This document shows, in pieces, positions 42,259 through 51,138 of a stretch of 51,138 bases of DNA (position 1 is its first letter; every line of letters begins with the position of its first letter). Position numbers and translations under genes: made by a program. The DNA comes from Meridianimarinicoccus aquatilis (lineage in GTDB: Bacteria; Pseudomonadota; Alphaproteobacteria; Rhodobacterales; Rhodobacteraceae), in assembly GCF_004358675.1 (NCBI RefSeq), contig NZ_SMZO01000026.1, positions 1 through 51,138 on the forward strand. Reading direction: 5' to 3'. The notes below the pieces were generated by a model. It did not search any database. It was not told the origin of the DNA and worked only from the letters and a program-made list of their open reading frames with translations.

Positions 42259-43605
42259 GTGGCCGACGCTCTGATCAAGAACGCGGCTGTCGTTGTGACC
42301 ATGGATGATGCGCGCCGCGAACTGACAGCGACAGACATTCTGTGCCGCGACGGTGTGATTGTTGGGATAGGAACGGGTTTGACGGCCTCACCCGCGTCAG
42401 AGGTTATCAATGCGCAGGGCTGCGTGGTAACGCCTGGGTTGATCAACACGCACCACCATCTGTTTCAGACCCTGACGCGCGGGGTGCCGGGCGGGCAAGA
42501 TGCGTTGCTTTTCGGATGGTTGCAAACCCTGTATCCGATTTGGGCGCGCTTTACAGCAGAGCATATCCACAGCTCTGCCACAATCGGCCTCGCCGAATTG
42601 GCGCTGAGTGGATGCACGCTGACGTCCGATCATCTGTATCTTTACCCGAATGGCTCCCGCCTCGATGACAGCATTGCCGCAGCGCAAGATGTTGGTGTGC
42701 GATTATTGGCCACGCGCGGGTCCATGAGCATTGGGGAAAGTGCGGGCGGGTTGCCGCCTGACAGTTTGGTTGAAGATGAAGCGGCGATCCTGAAGGATTG
42801 TATTCGCGTGATTGACAGGTTCCACGACCCGAAACCGGGGGCGATGATCCAGGTCGGCGTTGCGCCTTGCTCGCCATTTTCTGTCAGCCGCGAATTGATG
42901 CGTGATGCGGCGGTACTGGCGCGGGAAAAAGGTGTGCGGCTGCATACTCATCTTGCCGAGAATGACGAGGATATCGCCTATAGCCTTGAGAAATTTGGCT
43001 GCCGCCCAGGTCAATATGCGCAAGATCTTGGTTGGACAGGTGACGATGTCTGGCATGCGCATTGCGTCAAACTGGACCCCGCCGAGATTGATCTGTTTGC
43101 CCATACCGGCACCGGTGTGGCCCATTGTCCCTGTTCCAATTGCCGTCTTGGGTCGGGCATCGCGCCGGTCCGGGCGATGCGGGATGCGGGCGTGCGTGTT
43201 GGGCTGGGCGTGGACGGATCGGCAAGCAATGATGCCGGGAACCTCGTGCTCGAAGCGCGGCAGGCGTTGCTGCTTCAACGCGTTGCCAACGGGGCCGATG
43301 CCATCAGCGCCCGCGAAGTGTTGGAAATTGCGACCCGCGGCGGGGCGGCCGTTCTGGGCCGTGATGACTTGGGCCAGGTCGCCGTCGGAAAACGCGCCGA
43401 TCTGGCTGTTTGGGACATGACCGGGCTGGATGCATCGGGGGCATGGGACCCCGTTGCGGCGCTTGTTTTGTCAGGCCCGCACAAGGTGCGTGATCTGGTG
43501 GTTGAAGGGCGCAGAGTTGTCCGCGATGCACACCTGACCACGATTGATCTTTCCGCCGCTTTGTCGCGGCAAGCCGGGTTGTTGCGCGATCTGATGGGGG
43601 CCTGA
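42259..43605 (+). CDS. 8-oxoguanine deaminase-type amidohydrolase
   Basis: 448 residues from GTG 42259, with GAAGGG nine bases upstream. Metal ligands: NTHHHLFQTLTRG, HTHLAENDED, WHAHCVKLD and GVDGSASNDAGN. The order and the phrases SDHLYLYPNGSRLDDSI and CPCSNCRLGSGIAPVRAM match the atzB-like 8-oxoguanine deaminase branch of the amidohydrolase superfamily. It should convert 8-oxoguanine to urate; other deaminase substrates are possible. It may serve nucleotide salvage beside hisN, with no obvious shared pathway. Confidence 0.85.
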   Translation: MADALIKNAAVVVTMDDARRELTATDILCRDGVIVGIGTGLTASPASEVINAQGCVVTPGLINTHHHLFQTLTRGVPGGQDALLFGWLQTLYPIWARFTAEHIHSSATIGLAELALSGCTLTSDHLYLYPNGSRLDDSIAAAQDVGVRLLATRGSMSIGESAGGLPPDSLVEDEAAILKDCIRVIDRFHDPKPGAMIQVGVAPCSPFSVSRELMRDAAVLAREKGVRLHTHLAENDEDIAYSLEKFGCRPGQYAQDLGWTGDDVWHAHCVKLDPAEIDLFAHTGTGVAHCPCSNCRLGSGIAPVRAMRDAGVRVGLGVDGSASNDAGNLVLEARQALLLQRVANGADAISAREVLEIATRGGAAVLGRDDLGQVAVGKRADLAVWDMTGLDASGAWDPVAALVLSGPHKVRDLVVEGRRVVRDAHLTTIDLSAALSRQAGLLRDLMGA

Positions 43606-43802
43606 CGCCGTGACGACGCCGGACTGCGACGCGCGCCCTGTTCAGGACCGGTGATGCTGATCTTGCGGGTGCTGCACACGGTTTCGTGAAGGCGATCCAG
43701 TGGGACCCGGTCGCATGCTGGTGCGTTAGCCATTACCTGTTGTTCAGCACGTATGCCGCTCGGGCATGCTGCGCAGCGACAAAAAACAGAGGAGAATGAC
43801 AC

Positions 43803-44225
43803 ATGCAACGTACCGGTTCCGCTCACTGGGAAGGCGACCTGAAAACGGGCAAGGGCCTCGTCTCCACTCAAAGTGGCATTCTTGACGATGCGCAGTACGG
43901 GTTTGGCACACGGTTCGAAGACGGTCCGGGGACCAACCCCGAAGAATTGATCGGGGCGGCCCATGCAGGGTGCTTTTCAATGGCGCTGTCGATGATTTTG
44001 GGCCAGCACGATCTGACGGCAACAGCCATCGACACCACGGCCAAGGTCACACTTGAAGAGGTAGATGGTGGCTTTGCTGTTACCAAGATCCACCTTGATG
44101 TGGTGGCTGACATTCCCGGTGCCAGCGACGCAGCTTTCAAGGAAGCGACAGAAGCGGCCAAAACAGGGTGCCCGATTTCAAAACTGATGACAGCGGACAT
44201 TACCATGACGGCGACGCTTAAGTAA
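43803..44225 (+). CDS. OsmC-family peroxiredoxin
   Basis: 140 residues. The two redox cysteines are in PEELIGAAHAGCFSMALSMIL and KTGCPISKLM, as in OsmC/Ohr. It reduces organic hydroperoxides in the cytosol. GAGGAG lies seven bases before the ATG. The stop is duplicated in a 14-bp tandem repeat. A 197-nt region upstream holds no recognised element. Confidence 0.93.
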   Translation: MQRTGSAHWEGDLKTGKGLVSTQSGILDDAQYGFGTRFEDGPGTNPEELIGAAHAGCFSMALSMILGQHDLTATAIDTTAKVTLEEVDGGFAVTKIHLDVVADIPGASDAAFKEATEAAKTGCPISKLMTADITMTATLK

Positions 44226-44240
44226 GGACGCTTAAGTAAG
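44213..44240 (+). repeat. Perfect 14-bp tandem duplication across a stop codon
   Basis: GACGCTTAAGTAAG occurs twice head to tail (44213-44226, 44227-44240), followed by a short TCAG repeat. The first copy carries the TAA of the OsmC gene, and the second copy repeats the last codons and stop in a shifted frame. Confidence 0.95.
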
Positions 44241-44286
44241 TCAGTCAGTCGGTTTCAACGGGGTAGCCCCGCGCTTTGATCCGTTG

Positions 44287-45117
44287 CTAATCTTGCGGCG
44301 GCGTGCAGTTTATCGCGCCGCCGCTCTGCGTGTAGGGCGCGGCGCGCCCCGTCATTTTGTAGGCCAAAATCCCCACCCATTCCTTGGCGGCGATGTTCAG
44401 GGTCTCCAAGTTTTCGGCCAGCCGCCATCCCCAGTTCTGCAACACCCCCCCATCGCGGTGGTCCACGGGCCACGCCACCAGATTGTTCCACTTTGCGGCA
44501 CAAAATACGCCCACCGAACGTGGCATGTGATACGCTGACGTAAGTAGCAGGACAGGCCCATCTCCGGTGCGGTCCATGAGCGGCAAAGTCATGACAGCGT
44601 TCTGCCATGTGGTGCGGGAACGCCCTTCCAAGATCATCCGTTCCTTATCAATTCCGGCGTCCGAAAAGATGCGCTGCGCAACCTCGGCGCCAGACTTGCT
44701 GCCTTCCAAGAACCACCCTGTACCACCTGTGAACACAACGGCGGCTTCGGGAAATCGGCGCGCTAGGGTGATTGCCTCCATGAACCGCTCGCCTGCAGGG
44801 CCAGTCGCGGGAAGGTTGTGCATTTGAGTGATGTTGGCCTGCTCTGCGCCACCAAGCACAAGGATGGCAGCGGGGGGGATGGGCAGCGGGGGAGCCGCGG
44901 GAAAGCGCGCCTCAAGCGGCCGGATCATCAGACTGCCGAAGGGCCAAATGGCCAATGACATAAGCCCGACCAGCAAGACCGCCAACAGCCCCAAGGCTGA
45001 CTTGCGCCACCCACGCCAAACGCACAGCAAGGCGGCAAAGACTGCGATGACGACCCATGTCTCTGGCTTTAGAAACGTCCAGATGGTCTTTGAAAGAACC
45101 AGAAACAGATCCGCCAT
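44287..45117 (-). CDS. YdcF/ElyC family membrane protein (DUF218)
   Basis: 276 residues. Two N-terminal membrane helices (about 12-32 and 40-58) precede a DUF218 domain with AILVLGGAEQANIT, VVFTGGTGWFLEGSKSGAEVAQ, ILEGRSRTTWQNAVM and LLTSAYHMPRSVGVF. ElyC-type proteins influence envelope and peptidoglycan precursor handling; the substrate is unknown. Lies 24 nt after hemE on the same strand. Confidence 0.87.
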   Translation of the reverse strand: MADLFLVLSKTIWTFLKPETWVVIAVFAALLCVWRGWRKSALGLLAVLLVGLMSLAIWPFGSLMIRPLEARFPAAPPLPIPPAAILVLGGAEQANITQMHNLPATGPAGERFMEAITLARRFPEAAVVFTGGTGWFLEGSKSGAEVAQRIFSDAGIDKERMILEGRSRTTWQNAVMTLPLMDRTGDGPVLLLTSAYHMPRSVGVFCAAKWNNLVAWPVDHRDGGVLQNWGWRLAENLETLNIAAKEWVGILAYKMTGRAAPYTQSGGAINCTPPQD

Positions 45118-45141
45118 CGCACATCCTTTGGGAACTGTGGC

Positions 45142-46176
45142 TTAGCCTTCGCGCAACGTGTTCACCATCAAGGCCACGTTCTCAGGGTCGGCGTCAGGCG
45201 TGATCCCGTGGCCGAGGTTGAAAATATGCGGCCCACCGCTGAAGGCTTTGCGGATGCGCCGCACTTCCGAGACGAGGGCATCACCGCCTGTGACCATGTG
45301 GCCGGGCGCCATGTTGCCCTGAACGCAACCATCAGTCTGAACATGCGCGGCCGCCCAATCGGAATCGACAGAATTGTCGATCGCGACACAATCGGCACCA
45401 GTGGCCTTGGCGAAGCCAATGTAATGATCGCCGGCTTCGCGCGGGAAGGCGATGATCGGAATGCCGGGATGACGCTCTTTCAGCGCTGCGATGATCTGGC
45501 GCGTGGGTTCCAGCGCATAGTCGCGGAAGTCGTCGCCTTTCAGCGATCCGGCCCAGCTGTCGAAAATCTTGACCACTTCAGCACCCGCATCTATCTGCGC
45601 GGACAGATATTCGATTGTGGCGTTGGTCAGACGGCCGATCAACGCATTGAAGAGGGGGCGGTTTTCAGCCTTCAGGGCATGGGCTGGTCCCTGATCCGGT
45701 GTACCTTTGCCGGCGATCATATACGTCGCTACGGTCCAGGGCGCGCCCGCAAACCCAATCAAGGTGGTGTGCGCGGGCAACTCTCGGCGCAGGATGCGAA
45801 TTGTCTCGTAGATTGGTGAGAGGTGCTCGTGAATGTCGGAGGCGTGCTTCAGCTTGCCAAAATCGCTGTCGCCGGTGATCGTGGACAGGCGCGGCCCTTC
45901 GCCAGTGACGAACCAAAGATCCGCTCCAAGTGCGTCGGGGATCAGCAAAATGTCTGCAAAAAGGATCGCGGCGTCAAAATCATACCGGCGGATTGGCTGC
46001 AAAGTCACCTCTGCGGCCAATTCGGAATTATAGCACAGAGACAGGAAATCTCCGGCCTCGGCCCGGGTTGCGCGATATTCGGGCAGATAACGACCGGCTT
46101 GGCGCATCATCCAGATCGGCGGCACGTCCAAAGTTTCACCGGCCAATGCCCGCAGCATTGTCTTTTGCTCTGCCAT
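45142..46176 (-). CDS. hemE: Uroporphyrinogen decarboxylase
   Basis: 344 residues. The signature [18 protein letters not shown] is at residues 19-36 and the second, [16 protein letters not shown], about 140-155. It decarboxylates the four acetates of uroporphyrinogen III. It diverges from hemC over 117 nt, so two haem steps may share a control region; ydcF follows in the same transcript. Confidence 0.97.
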   Translation of the reverse strand: MAEQKTMLRALAGETLDVPPIWMMRQAGRYLPEYRATRAEAGDFLSLCYNSELAAEVTLQPIRRYDFDAAILFADILLIPDALGADLWFVTGEGPRLSTITGDSDFGKLKHASDIHEHLSPIYETIRILRRELPAHTTLIGFAGAPWTVATYMIAGKGTPDQGPAHALKAENRPLFNALIGRLTNATIEYLSAQIDAGAEVVKIFDSWAGSLKGDDFRDYALEPTRQIIAALKERHPGIPIIAFPREAGDHYIGFAKATGADCVAIDNSVDSDWAAAHVQTDGCVQGNMAPGHMVTGGDALVSEVRRIRKAFSGGPHIFNLGHGITPDADPENVALMVNTLREG

Positions 46177-46293
46177 GTTTCTTCTCGTGCTCCTCGCGCT
46201 TTTCTCTGTTGTGGTCCCTTACACAGCGCACAATGTCAACGCGGCGGTCGGTTACTTGTTGTCAATCAAAAATGACATCGCTACGCAATTGCC

Positions 46294-47244
46294 ATGAAAC
46301 TCGATTTGCCAACACCCGCCCAACCTCTCCGGATCGGAACGCGCGGCTCGCCGCTTGCGCTTGCTCAGGCCTTTGAGACCCGAGATCGCCTTTCCGCGGC
46401 GTTTGACCTTCCGCCGGAGGCCTTTGAGATCGAAGTGATCAAAACCACGGGGGATCGGGTTCTGGACCGTCCGCTGAAAGAGATCGGGGGGAAGGGCCTT
46501 TTCACCCGCGAGATAGAAGACGCCATGCTGGAAGGGCGGATCGACATTGCGGTTCATTCCATGAAGGACATGCCGACGTTGCAGCCGGATGGATTGGTGC
46601 TTGATTGTTATTTGCCACGCGAGGACGTGCGCGATGCCTTTGTGTCCCACGATGTTGCAGCATTGATAGACTTGCCACAGGGGGCCGTTGTCGGCTCGTC
46701 CAGTTTGCGACGGCGGGCGCAGTTGGCCCATCGCAGACCTGACCTCACGCTGGTTGAGTTTCGGGGCAATGTGCAGACCCGTATGAAGAAATTGGAAGAC
46801 GGCGTGGCGGTCGCGACATTTCTGGCCATGGCAGGTCTGCGGCGCTTGGGCATGACCGGTGTTGCCCGGTCAGCGATTGACCCGGACGAGATGTTGCCCG
46901 CCGTCGCGCAGGGCGCAATTGGCATTGAACGGCGCGCCAACGATACGCGCAGCGGTGCGATGCTTGAAGCCATCCATGACGGACCGACGGGTCAGCGCCT
47001 TGCCGCTGAGCGTGCCTATTTGGCACGGCTGGACGGATCGTGCGAAACCCCGATCGCAGGGTTGGCAGACCTGGAGGGCGGCACTTTGCACCTTCGCGGT
47101 GAGATCCTGCGCACTGATGGGTCAGATGCGATATCGGACCGGGTCAGTGGACCTGTTGAAGACGGAGCCGAGCTTGGCCGCGCCCTGGCCATGTCGCTTC
47201 TTGATCGTGCTCCTGAGAACTTTTTTGACTGGCGGACCAGTTAG
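46294..47244 (+). CDS. hemC: Porphobilinogen deaminase (hydroxymethylbilane synthase)
   Basis: 316 residues. RIGTRGSPLALAQA starts the fold; KDMPTLQPDGLVL, SSSLRRRAQL and the cofactor-binding cysteine in LDGSCETPIAG are all present. It joins four porphobilinogens into hydroxymethylbilane. No clear Shine-Dalgarno sits at the ATG 46294; the N-terminal start fits the family. Divergent from hemE. Confidence 0.96.
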   Translation: MKLDLPTPAQPLRIGTRGSPLALAQAFETRDRLSAAFDLPPEAFEIEVIKTTGDRVLDRPLKEIGGKGLFTREIEDAMLEGRIDIAVHSMKDMPTLQPDGLVLDCYLPREDVRDAFVSHDVAALIDLPQGAVVGSSSLRRRAQLAHRRPDLTLVEFRGNVQTRMKKLEDGVAVATFLAMAGLRRLGMTGVARSAIDPDEMLPAVAQGAIGIERRANDTRSGAMLEAIHDGPTGQRLAAERAYLARLDGSCETPIAGLADLEGGTLHLRGEILRTDGSDAISDRVSGPVEDGAELGRALAMSLLDRAPENFFDWRTS

Positions 47245-47358
47245 AAAATAACGGCAGGCGGGAAAAGGAGCGTCTGCCGTGGCAATGCGCCATCGTAAAA
47301 ATGTCACGTCTATGGGGTACACACGTGCACCAATGCACGAATTGCTAAGGCAGGCGAT

Positions 47359-48282
47359 ATGACGGATGATCCGACTGACAAAGACCACGCGCGCGACTGG
47401 CTGGAAGCGGAGTTGGCCGACACGCTGGACGAAGACTATGAGCTGGAGTTGTCGGAACCCGCGTTGTCGCTTGAGATCAGAAAGATCTATCGCAAGGCAC
47501 ATCCGCCCAGCCTTGAACGGCGTGATTATTTCCGCAAGCTTCTGGAATTGCAGTCAGAGCTGATCAAGTTGCAGGACTGGCTTCAGTATACCGGAGAGAA
47601 GGTTGTCGTGATCTTTGAAGGCCGTGACAGTGCCGGGAAGGGCGGTGTCATCAAACGGATCACTCAGCGTCTTAACCCACGTGTGGCGCGAGTTGTGGCT
47701 TTGCCAGCGCCGAGCGAACGTGAAAAGTCGCAATGGTATTTTCAGCGCTACGTGCCGCATTTGCCTGCTGCCGGCGAAATGGTGCTGTTCGACCGGTCGT
47801 GGTATAATCGGTCCGGCGTCGAACGGGTTATGGGGTTTTCAACGGAAGACGAGGTTCAGCAGTTCTTTCATGACGTTCCGGAATTTGAACGGATGTTGGT
47901 GCGGTCGGGAATCCGCGTGATCAAATACTGGTTCTCAATCACAGATGAAGAACAGCAATTGCGTTTCTTGATGCGAATCCACGACCCATTGAAACAGTGG
48001 AAACTGTCGCCAATGGATCTGCAAAGCCGGGTGCGCTGGGAGCAGTACACAAAGGCCAAGGAAGAGACCTTTGCCCGGACGAACATTCCCGAGGCGCCAT
48101 GGTACATCGTTGAGGGCAACGACAAAAAACGGGCGAGACTTAACTGTATCGACCATCTGTTGGCGCAGATCCCCTATGAGGCGGTCCCGCATGAAGAGGT
48201 GCATCTGCCCGAGCGTGTATACAACAAGCAATACGAACGCTCGGTCTTGCCGCCTGAACTTTATGTGCCCCGGAAATACTAG
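47359..48282 (+). CDS. ppk2: Polyphosphate kinase 2
   Basis: 307 residues, class I-like single PPK2 domain. Walker A is FEGRDSAGKGGVIKRI, then ALPAPSEREKSQWYFQRYVPHLP, LFDRSWYNRSGVERVMGF (Walker B) and the lid IHDPLKQWKLSPMDL. It makes NTP from NDP and polyphosphate or the reverse. GGCAGGC lies about five bases before the ATG. The gene converges on urtE. Confidence 0.95.
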   Translation: MTDDPTDKDHARDWLEAELADTLDEDYELELSEPALSLEIRKIYRKAHPPSLERRDYFRKLLELQSELIKLQDWLQYTGEKVVVIFEGRDSAGKGGVIKRITQRLNPRVARVVALPAPSEREKSQWYFQRYVPHLPAAGEMVLFDRSWYNRSGVERVMGFSTEDEVQQFFHDVPEFERMLVRSGIRVIKYWFSITDEEQQLRFLMRIHDPLKQWKLSPMDLQSRVRWEQYTKAKEETFARTNIPEAPWYIVEGNDKKRARLNCIDHLLAQIPYEAVPHEEVHLPERVYNKQYERSVLPPELYVPRKY

Positions 48283-48310
48283 GGTTTACGTATCTTTACT
48301 GCCAAATTGC

Positions 48311-48361
48311 CACGCCTGCGGCGTGATGACATGTCCCCACTCCTGCATGCGCAGGAGTGGG
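48311..48361. terminator. Two adjacent hairpins between ppk2 and urtE
   Basis: CACGCC-TGC-GGCGTG (48311-48325) and CCCACTCCTG-CATGCG-CAGGAGTGGG (48336-48361). Both are perfect stems between convergent genes without T-runs. They probably act as factor-assisted terminators or 3'-end protectors in both directions. Confidence 0.55.
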
Positions 48362-48382
48362 TCCCGCCGCCTGGGACCGCCG

Positions 48383-49078
48383 TTATACGGTAAGGAGGCC
48401 GCGCACTTCGTCATCAACCATTTCGGCACGTGTGCCGGATTTCACAATCTGGCCACGGTCCATGACATGGAAAGTGTCACATAAGTCGCGGGCGAAATCG
48501 TAATATTGTTCGACCAACAGAATCGCCATGTCGCCTTTGTCGCGCAGGTATGTGATGGCCCGGCCGATGTCTTGAATAATGGACGGTTGGATACCCTCGG
48601 TCGGTTCGTCGAGAACCAAAAGGCGCGGGCGCATCACCATGGCGCGGCCGATTGCCAATTGTTGCTGTTGACCGCCGGACAAGTCCCCGCCGCGCCGCCC
48701 AAGCATGTCACGCAGCACAGGAAAAAGATCAAACACCTCGTCTGGGACGTTCCGTTCCCCCCTCGGTAGAATGGCAAACCCTGTTTCCAGGTTTTCTTTG
48801 ACCGTCAGAAGGGGGAAAATCTCGCGTCCTTGTGGAACAGAAGCGATACCAGCGCGCGCGCGCGCGTCGGAGCGGGCGCGGGCCATGTTATGGCCTTCCC
48901 AAGTGATTGTTCCGCCAGAGACAGGATTTCGGCCAACGACAGCGCGCAGCAGCGTTGTCTTTCCCACGCCGTTGCGCCCCAGTACGGTCGTGACTTTGCC
49001 CGTCTGTGCCGTTAGCGAGACACCGCGCAGCGCTTGAGCAGCCCCGTAATGCACATCGACATTATCAATATTGAGCAT
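48383..49078 (-). CDS. urtE: Urea ABC transporter ATP-binding subunit UrtE
   Basis: 231 residues from ATG 49078 (an upstream ATG at 49090 adds four residues). Walker A GRNGVGKTTLLRA, signature LSGGQQQQLAIGRAM, Walker B LLVLDEPTEGIQPSII, and LVEQYYDFARDLCD, the LivF/UrtE form. Pairs with UrtD to power urea uptake. Last gene of the urt operon, ending before paired hairpins; no urease genes follow within the window. Confidence 0.94.
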   Translation of the reverse strand: MLNIDNVDVHYGAAQALRGVSLTAQTGKVTTVLGRNGVGKTTLLRAVVGRNPVSGGTITWEGHNMARARSDARARAGIASVPQGREIFPLLTVKENLETGFAILPRGERNVPDEVFDLFPVLRDMLGRRGGDLSGGQQQQLAIGRAMVMRPRLLVLDEPTEGIQPSIIQDIGRAITYLRDKGDMAILLVEQYYDFARDLCDTFHVMDRGQIVKSGTRAEMVDDEVRGLLTV

Positions 49079-49161
49079 GTTCGGTTCCATCTTTTATCCG
49101 GGTTACATCCGTCCCGATCTTGGCGTGCGCGGGCGCAAAGCTGAATTTCCACCTTCTGCGT

Positions 49162-49899
49162 TTAGCGTCCAAGGTAAACCTCGATCACCTGTTCATTGGC
49201 CGAGACGTGATCAAGCGAGCCTTCTGCCAGGACGTGCCCTTGATGAAGCACGGTGACCCGGCAATCCAATGCGCGCACAAAGTCCATGTCGTGTTCGACC
49301 ACAACGACTGTGTGCTTGCCTGCAATCGACCGGAGCAGGTCTGCGGTGCGCATGGTTTCTGCATCGGTCATGCCGGCAGCGGGTTCATCGACCAGCAGCA
49401 ACTCAGGGTCTTGAGCCAGCAACATCCCAATTTCGAGCCATTGCTTCTGGCCGTGGCTGAGATCGCCTGCCATGTCGCGACGATGCGCCGTCAACTTTAC
49501 CAGATCCAAGAGTTCGGTGATCTTTGTGACTTCTTCTTCAGTCCGCCGGTGAAACAGCGTTGCCCAAACCGAACGATCATCTTTGAGCGCGAGCCCAATG
49601 TTGTCTTCAACGGTTTGCGTTTCGAACACGGTTGGTTTTTGAAATTTCCGCCCGATGCCAAGCCGAGCCGAGCCCGCCTCGTCAATGCGGGTAAGGTCGA
49701 CCGATTGGTTCCACAAAACTTCGCCAGTATCGGGGCGGGTTTTGCCTGTGATGATGTCCATCATCGTTGTCTTACCGGCGCCGTTCGGGCCGATCACGGC
49801 GCGAAGTTCACCCTTTTCGATGGTCAGGGACAGATTGTTGATAGCCTTGAAGCCATCAAAGCTGCGGTTCACACCGTCAAGGGCAAGTTGGATGCTCAT
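49162..49899 (-). CDS. urtD: Urea ABC transporter ATP-binding subunit UrtD
   Basis: 245 residues. Walker A GPNGAGKTTMMDIITG, the unusual signature LSHGQKQWLEIGM of UrtD (in place of LSGGQ), Walker B LLLVDEPAAGMTDAET and VVVEHDMDFVRALD. The LSHGQKQWLEI form distinguishes it from LivG. Three bases after urtC; 83 nt before urtE. Confidence 0.95.
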   Translation of the reverse strand: MSIQLALDGVNRSFDGFKAINNLSLTIEKGELRAVIGPNGAGKTTMMDIITGKTRPDTGEVLWNQSVDLTRIDEAGSARLGIGRKFQKPTVFETQTVEDNIGLALKDDRSVWATLFHRRTEEEVTKITELLDLVKLTAHRRDMAGDLSHGQKQWLEIGMLLAQDPELLLVDEPAAGMTDAETMRTADLLRSIAGKHTVVVVEHDMDFVRALDCRVTVLHQGHVLAEGSLDHVSANEQVIEVYLGR

Positions 49900-49902
49900 G
49901 GA

Positions 49903-51003
49903 TCAGGCCTTTTTTGCGGCAGTGAGATCGCGCGGCGCGGCGCGGCGTCGGAAGAGGCTTTCGATGACACCAAGGACGCCTTGCGGCATGAATATCGTCA
50001 CCACAATGAACAAAGCGCCGAGAACGAAGATCCATATTTCCGGAAACCAACCGGTGAGAAGCGTCTGTGCTGCACCTACAAGGATCGCGCCAATGGCGGC
50101 GCCGACGAGTGTGCCGCGCCCGCCAAGTGCAACCCAGATCACGATGCCGATGGAGTTGGCCGGGCTGAATTCCCCCGGATTGATGATGCCAACCTGCGGC
50201 GTATAAAGGGCTCCGGCCACACCGGCCATCATGGCTGAAACTGTGAAAACGAACAGTTTGTAATGCTCAACCCGGTAGCCGATGAACCGTGTGCGGCTTT
50301 CGGCATCTCGAACGGCGATCAGAACTTTGCCGAGTTTGGAATTGGTGATGGCCTTTGCAACGAGCAACCCGATCGCTAGAGCGATCGCCGAAAGAACGAA
50401 AAGTCCGGCGCGCGTCTGGTCCGATTGAAGGTCAAAGCCCAGAACGTCCTTAAAGTCGGTCAAGCCGTTATTACCGCCAAACCCCATTTCGTTGCGAAAG
50501 AAGGCGAGCATGAGTGCATAGGTCATCGCCTGCGTGATGATCGACAAGTACACTCCGGTCACCCGACTGCGGAACGCGAACCATCCGAAGATGAAGGCAA
50601 GAATGCCGGGTGCCAACATCACCATGACGCACGCAAACCAGAACATATCAAAGCCTTGCCAATACCAAGGAAGGGCGTCGTAATTCAGGAATACCATGAA
50701 GTCGGGTAGGTTGGGATTGGCGTAGACTCCCCGGTCGCCGATCTCGCGCATCAAATGCATGCCCATCGCGTAGCCGCCAAGCGCGAAGAACGCTCCATGG
50801 CCGAGCGAAAGAATGCCACAATATCCCCAGACCAGATCCAGCGCGACCGCGAGGAGTGCGTAGCACAGGTATTTACCCAACAGGGAGACGACATAAGAAG
50901 GCACGAGCCGTTCCTCAAGGCCCACATTTCCGACGGGCACCGCAACGGTCAGGATGAACAAGCCGATAAGGAAGAACCCCATGCGGCGATCTATAAGAGT
51001 CAT
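49903..51003 (-). CDS. urtC: Urea ABC transporter permease UrtC
   Basis: 366 residues, about ten membrane helices. VWGYCGILSLGHGAFFALGGYAMGMHL is the UrtC/LivM N-terminal signature; the coupling loop has AVRDAESRTRFIGYRVEHYKLFVF; GGRGTLVGAAIGA and a C-terminal FMPQGVLGVIESLFRRR follow. The start at ATG 51003 has AAGGC seven bases upstream; the open frame further up is not UrtC-like. It should pair with UrtB, whose gene would lie beyond the right edge. Confidence 0.95.
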   Translation of the reverse strand: MTLIDRRMGFFLIGLFILTVAVPVGNVGLEERLVPSYVVSLLGKYLCYALLAVALDLVWGYCGILSLGHGAFFALGGYAMGMHLMREIGDRGVYANPNLPDFMVFLNYDALPWYWQGFDMFWFACVMVMLAPGILAFIFGWFAFRSRVTGVYLSIITQAMTYALMLAFFRNEMGFGGNNGLTDFKDVLGFDLQSDQTRAGLFVLSAIALAIGLLVAKAITNSKLGKVLIAVRDAESRTRFIGYRVEHYKLFVFTVSAMMAGVAGALYTPQVGIINPGEFSPANSIGIVIWVALGGRGTLVGAAIGAILVGAAQTLLTGWFPEIWIFVLGALFIVVTIFMPQGVLGVIESLFRRRAAPRDLTAAKKA

Positions 51004-51100
51004 GATTGGGCCTTCGAAATACGGTGAGAAGGAAGAGGCAACGCCAGATTGAAAAGAGTGAAAACGCAAGCATGTGGGCAAGGGGCGCTCCCGCCCGTCA

Positions 51101-51136
51101 TTATCGGCCCGCTGTGCGGTCCAATGCTTCCCGTTG
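51101..51136 (-). CDS. Possible 3' end of urtB (truncated by window edge)
   Basis: One minus-strand frame from the right edge stops with TAA at 51101-51103 after QREALDRTAGR. urtB is the usual gene before urtC, so this could be its last codons. The fragment is too short to be recognised by sequence and rests on gene order alone. Confidence 0.25.
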   Translation of the reverse strand, partial: QREALDRTAGR

Positions 51137-51138
51137 GG

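Noticed and set aside
43606-43802. Small ORFs or a riboswitch between the amidohydrolase and OsmC genes
   Set aside because: Short ORFs of 11-14 codons lack ribosome sites and I recognise no structured element; likely only the osmC promoter.
49120-50238. 372-residue plus-strand ORF across urtD and urtC
   Set aside because: Antisense to two clear transporter genes and spans their junction; no domain seen.
1-51138. Mobile elements, prophage genes or CRISPR arrays
   Set aside because: No transposase, integrase, phage structural or Cas motifs and no regularly spaced repeats were seen anywhere in the window.

Overview
The window looks like a chromosomal segment of a marine alphaproteobacterium of the order Rhodobacterales (Roseobacter type). 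The clues are a VPLPA-type C-terminal sorting signal, a PCMT-family/tolC pair, a DUF6280-like gene beside efp, a small HTH gene ahead of hisN, many TGATG/ATGA gene overlaps, high GC with GC-rich third positions, and a glucosylglycerol (compatible solute) operon. I see no insertion sequence, prophage, integrase or CRISPR array. This is ordinary core and metabolic chromosome with a few accessory modules.

Layout. 1-3.0 kb: a surface protein with a thrombospondin-C-like domain, and leuA behind a leucine-rich, apparently leaderless leader peptide and hairpin. 3.0-6.5 kb: a double GNAT protein diverging from an SDR/FeS-photolyase pair, then tRNA-Cys. 6.6-11.9 kb: PCMT-family protein, tolC, cobQ, a DUF6280-like protein, efp and a secreted DUF7282-like protein. 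12.0-18.2 kb: the xylose uptake set xylFHGB with a divergent ROK regulator whose likely operator overlaps the xylF -35 box. 18.2-21.6 kb: gpsA-HAD phosphatase-ggpS, a complete route from dihydroxyacetone phosphate and ADP-glucose to glucosylglycerol. 21.8-25.8 kb: Leu/Glu-type dehydrogenase, LysR, dtd, a fructokinase-type kinase and a small heat-shock protein.

26.0-31.4 kb holds a tightly packed operon: a 27-codon membrane micro-ORF, XpaC-like, TelA, a DUF2927 lipoprotein, SPFH-GYF and a zinc-ribbon membrane protein. It resembles Bacillus xpaC/telA and ydjG/ydjI modules merged without a PspA and is the best candidate for an undescribed system. 31.5-38.9 kb: rluB, tadA, a ceramidase-like membrane protein, gatC-gatA coupled to a lipoprotein and an amidase, RNase P RNA, a DUF533 protein, rpmG and a GNAT protein. 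38.9-48.3 kb: Bax inhibitor-1-like protein, quinone oxidoreductase, HTH regulator, hisN, 8-oxoguanine deaminase-type amidohydrolase, OsmC, YdcF, hemE, hemC and ppk2. 48.4-51.1 kb: urtE, urtD and urtC of a urea ABC transporter, running off the right edge toward urtB.

The themes are osmotic and envelope adaptation (glucosylglycerol, envelope-stress module, amidase, TolC), light and oxidative damage repair (photolyase, oxidised guanine removal, OsmC), sugar and urea scavenging, and housekeeping (aminoacyl-tRNA quality, RNase P, L33, EF-P, haem and cobalamin).
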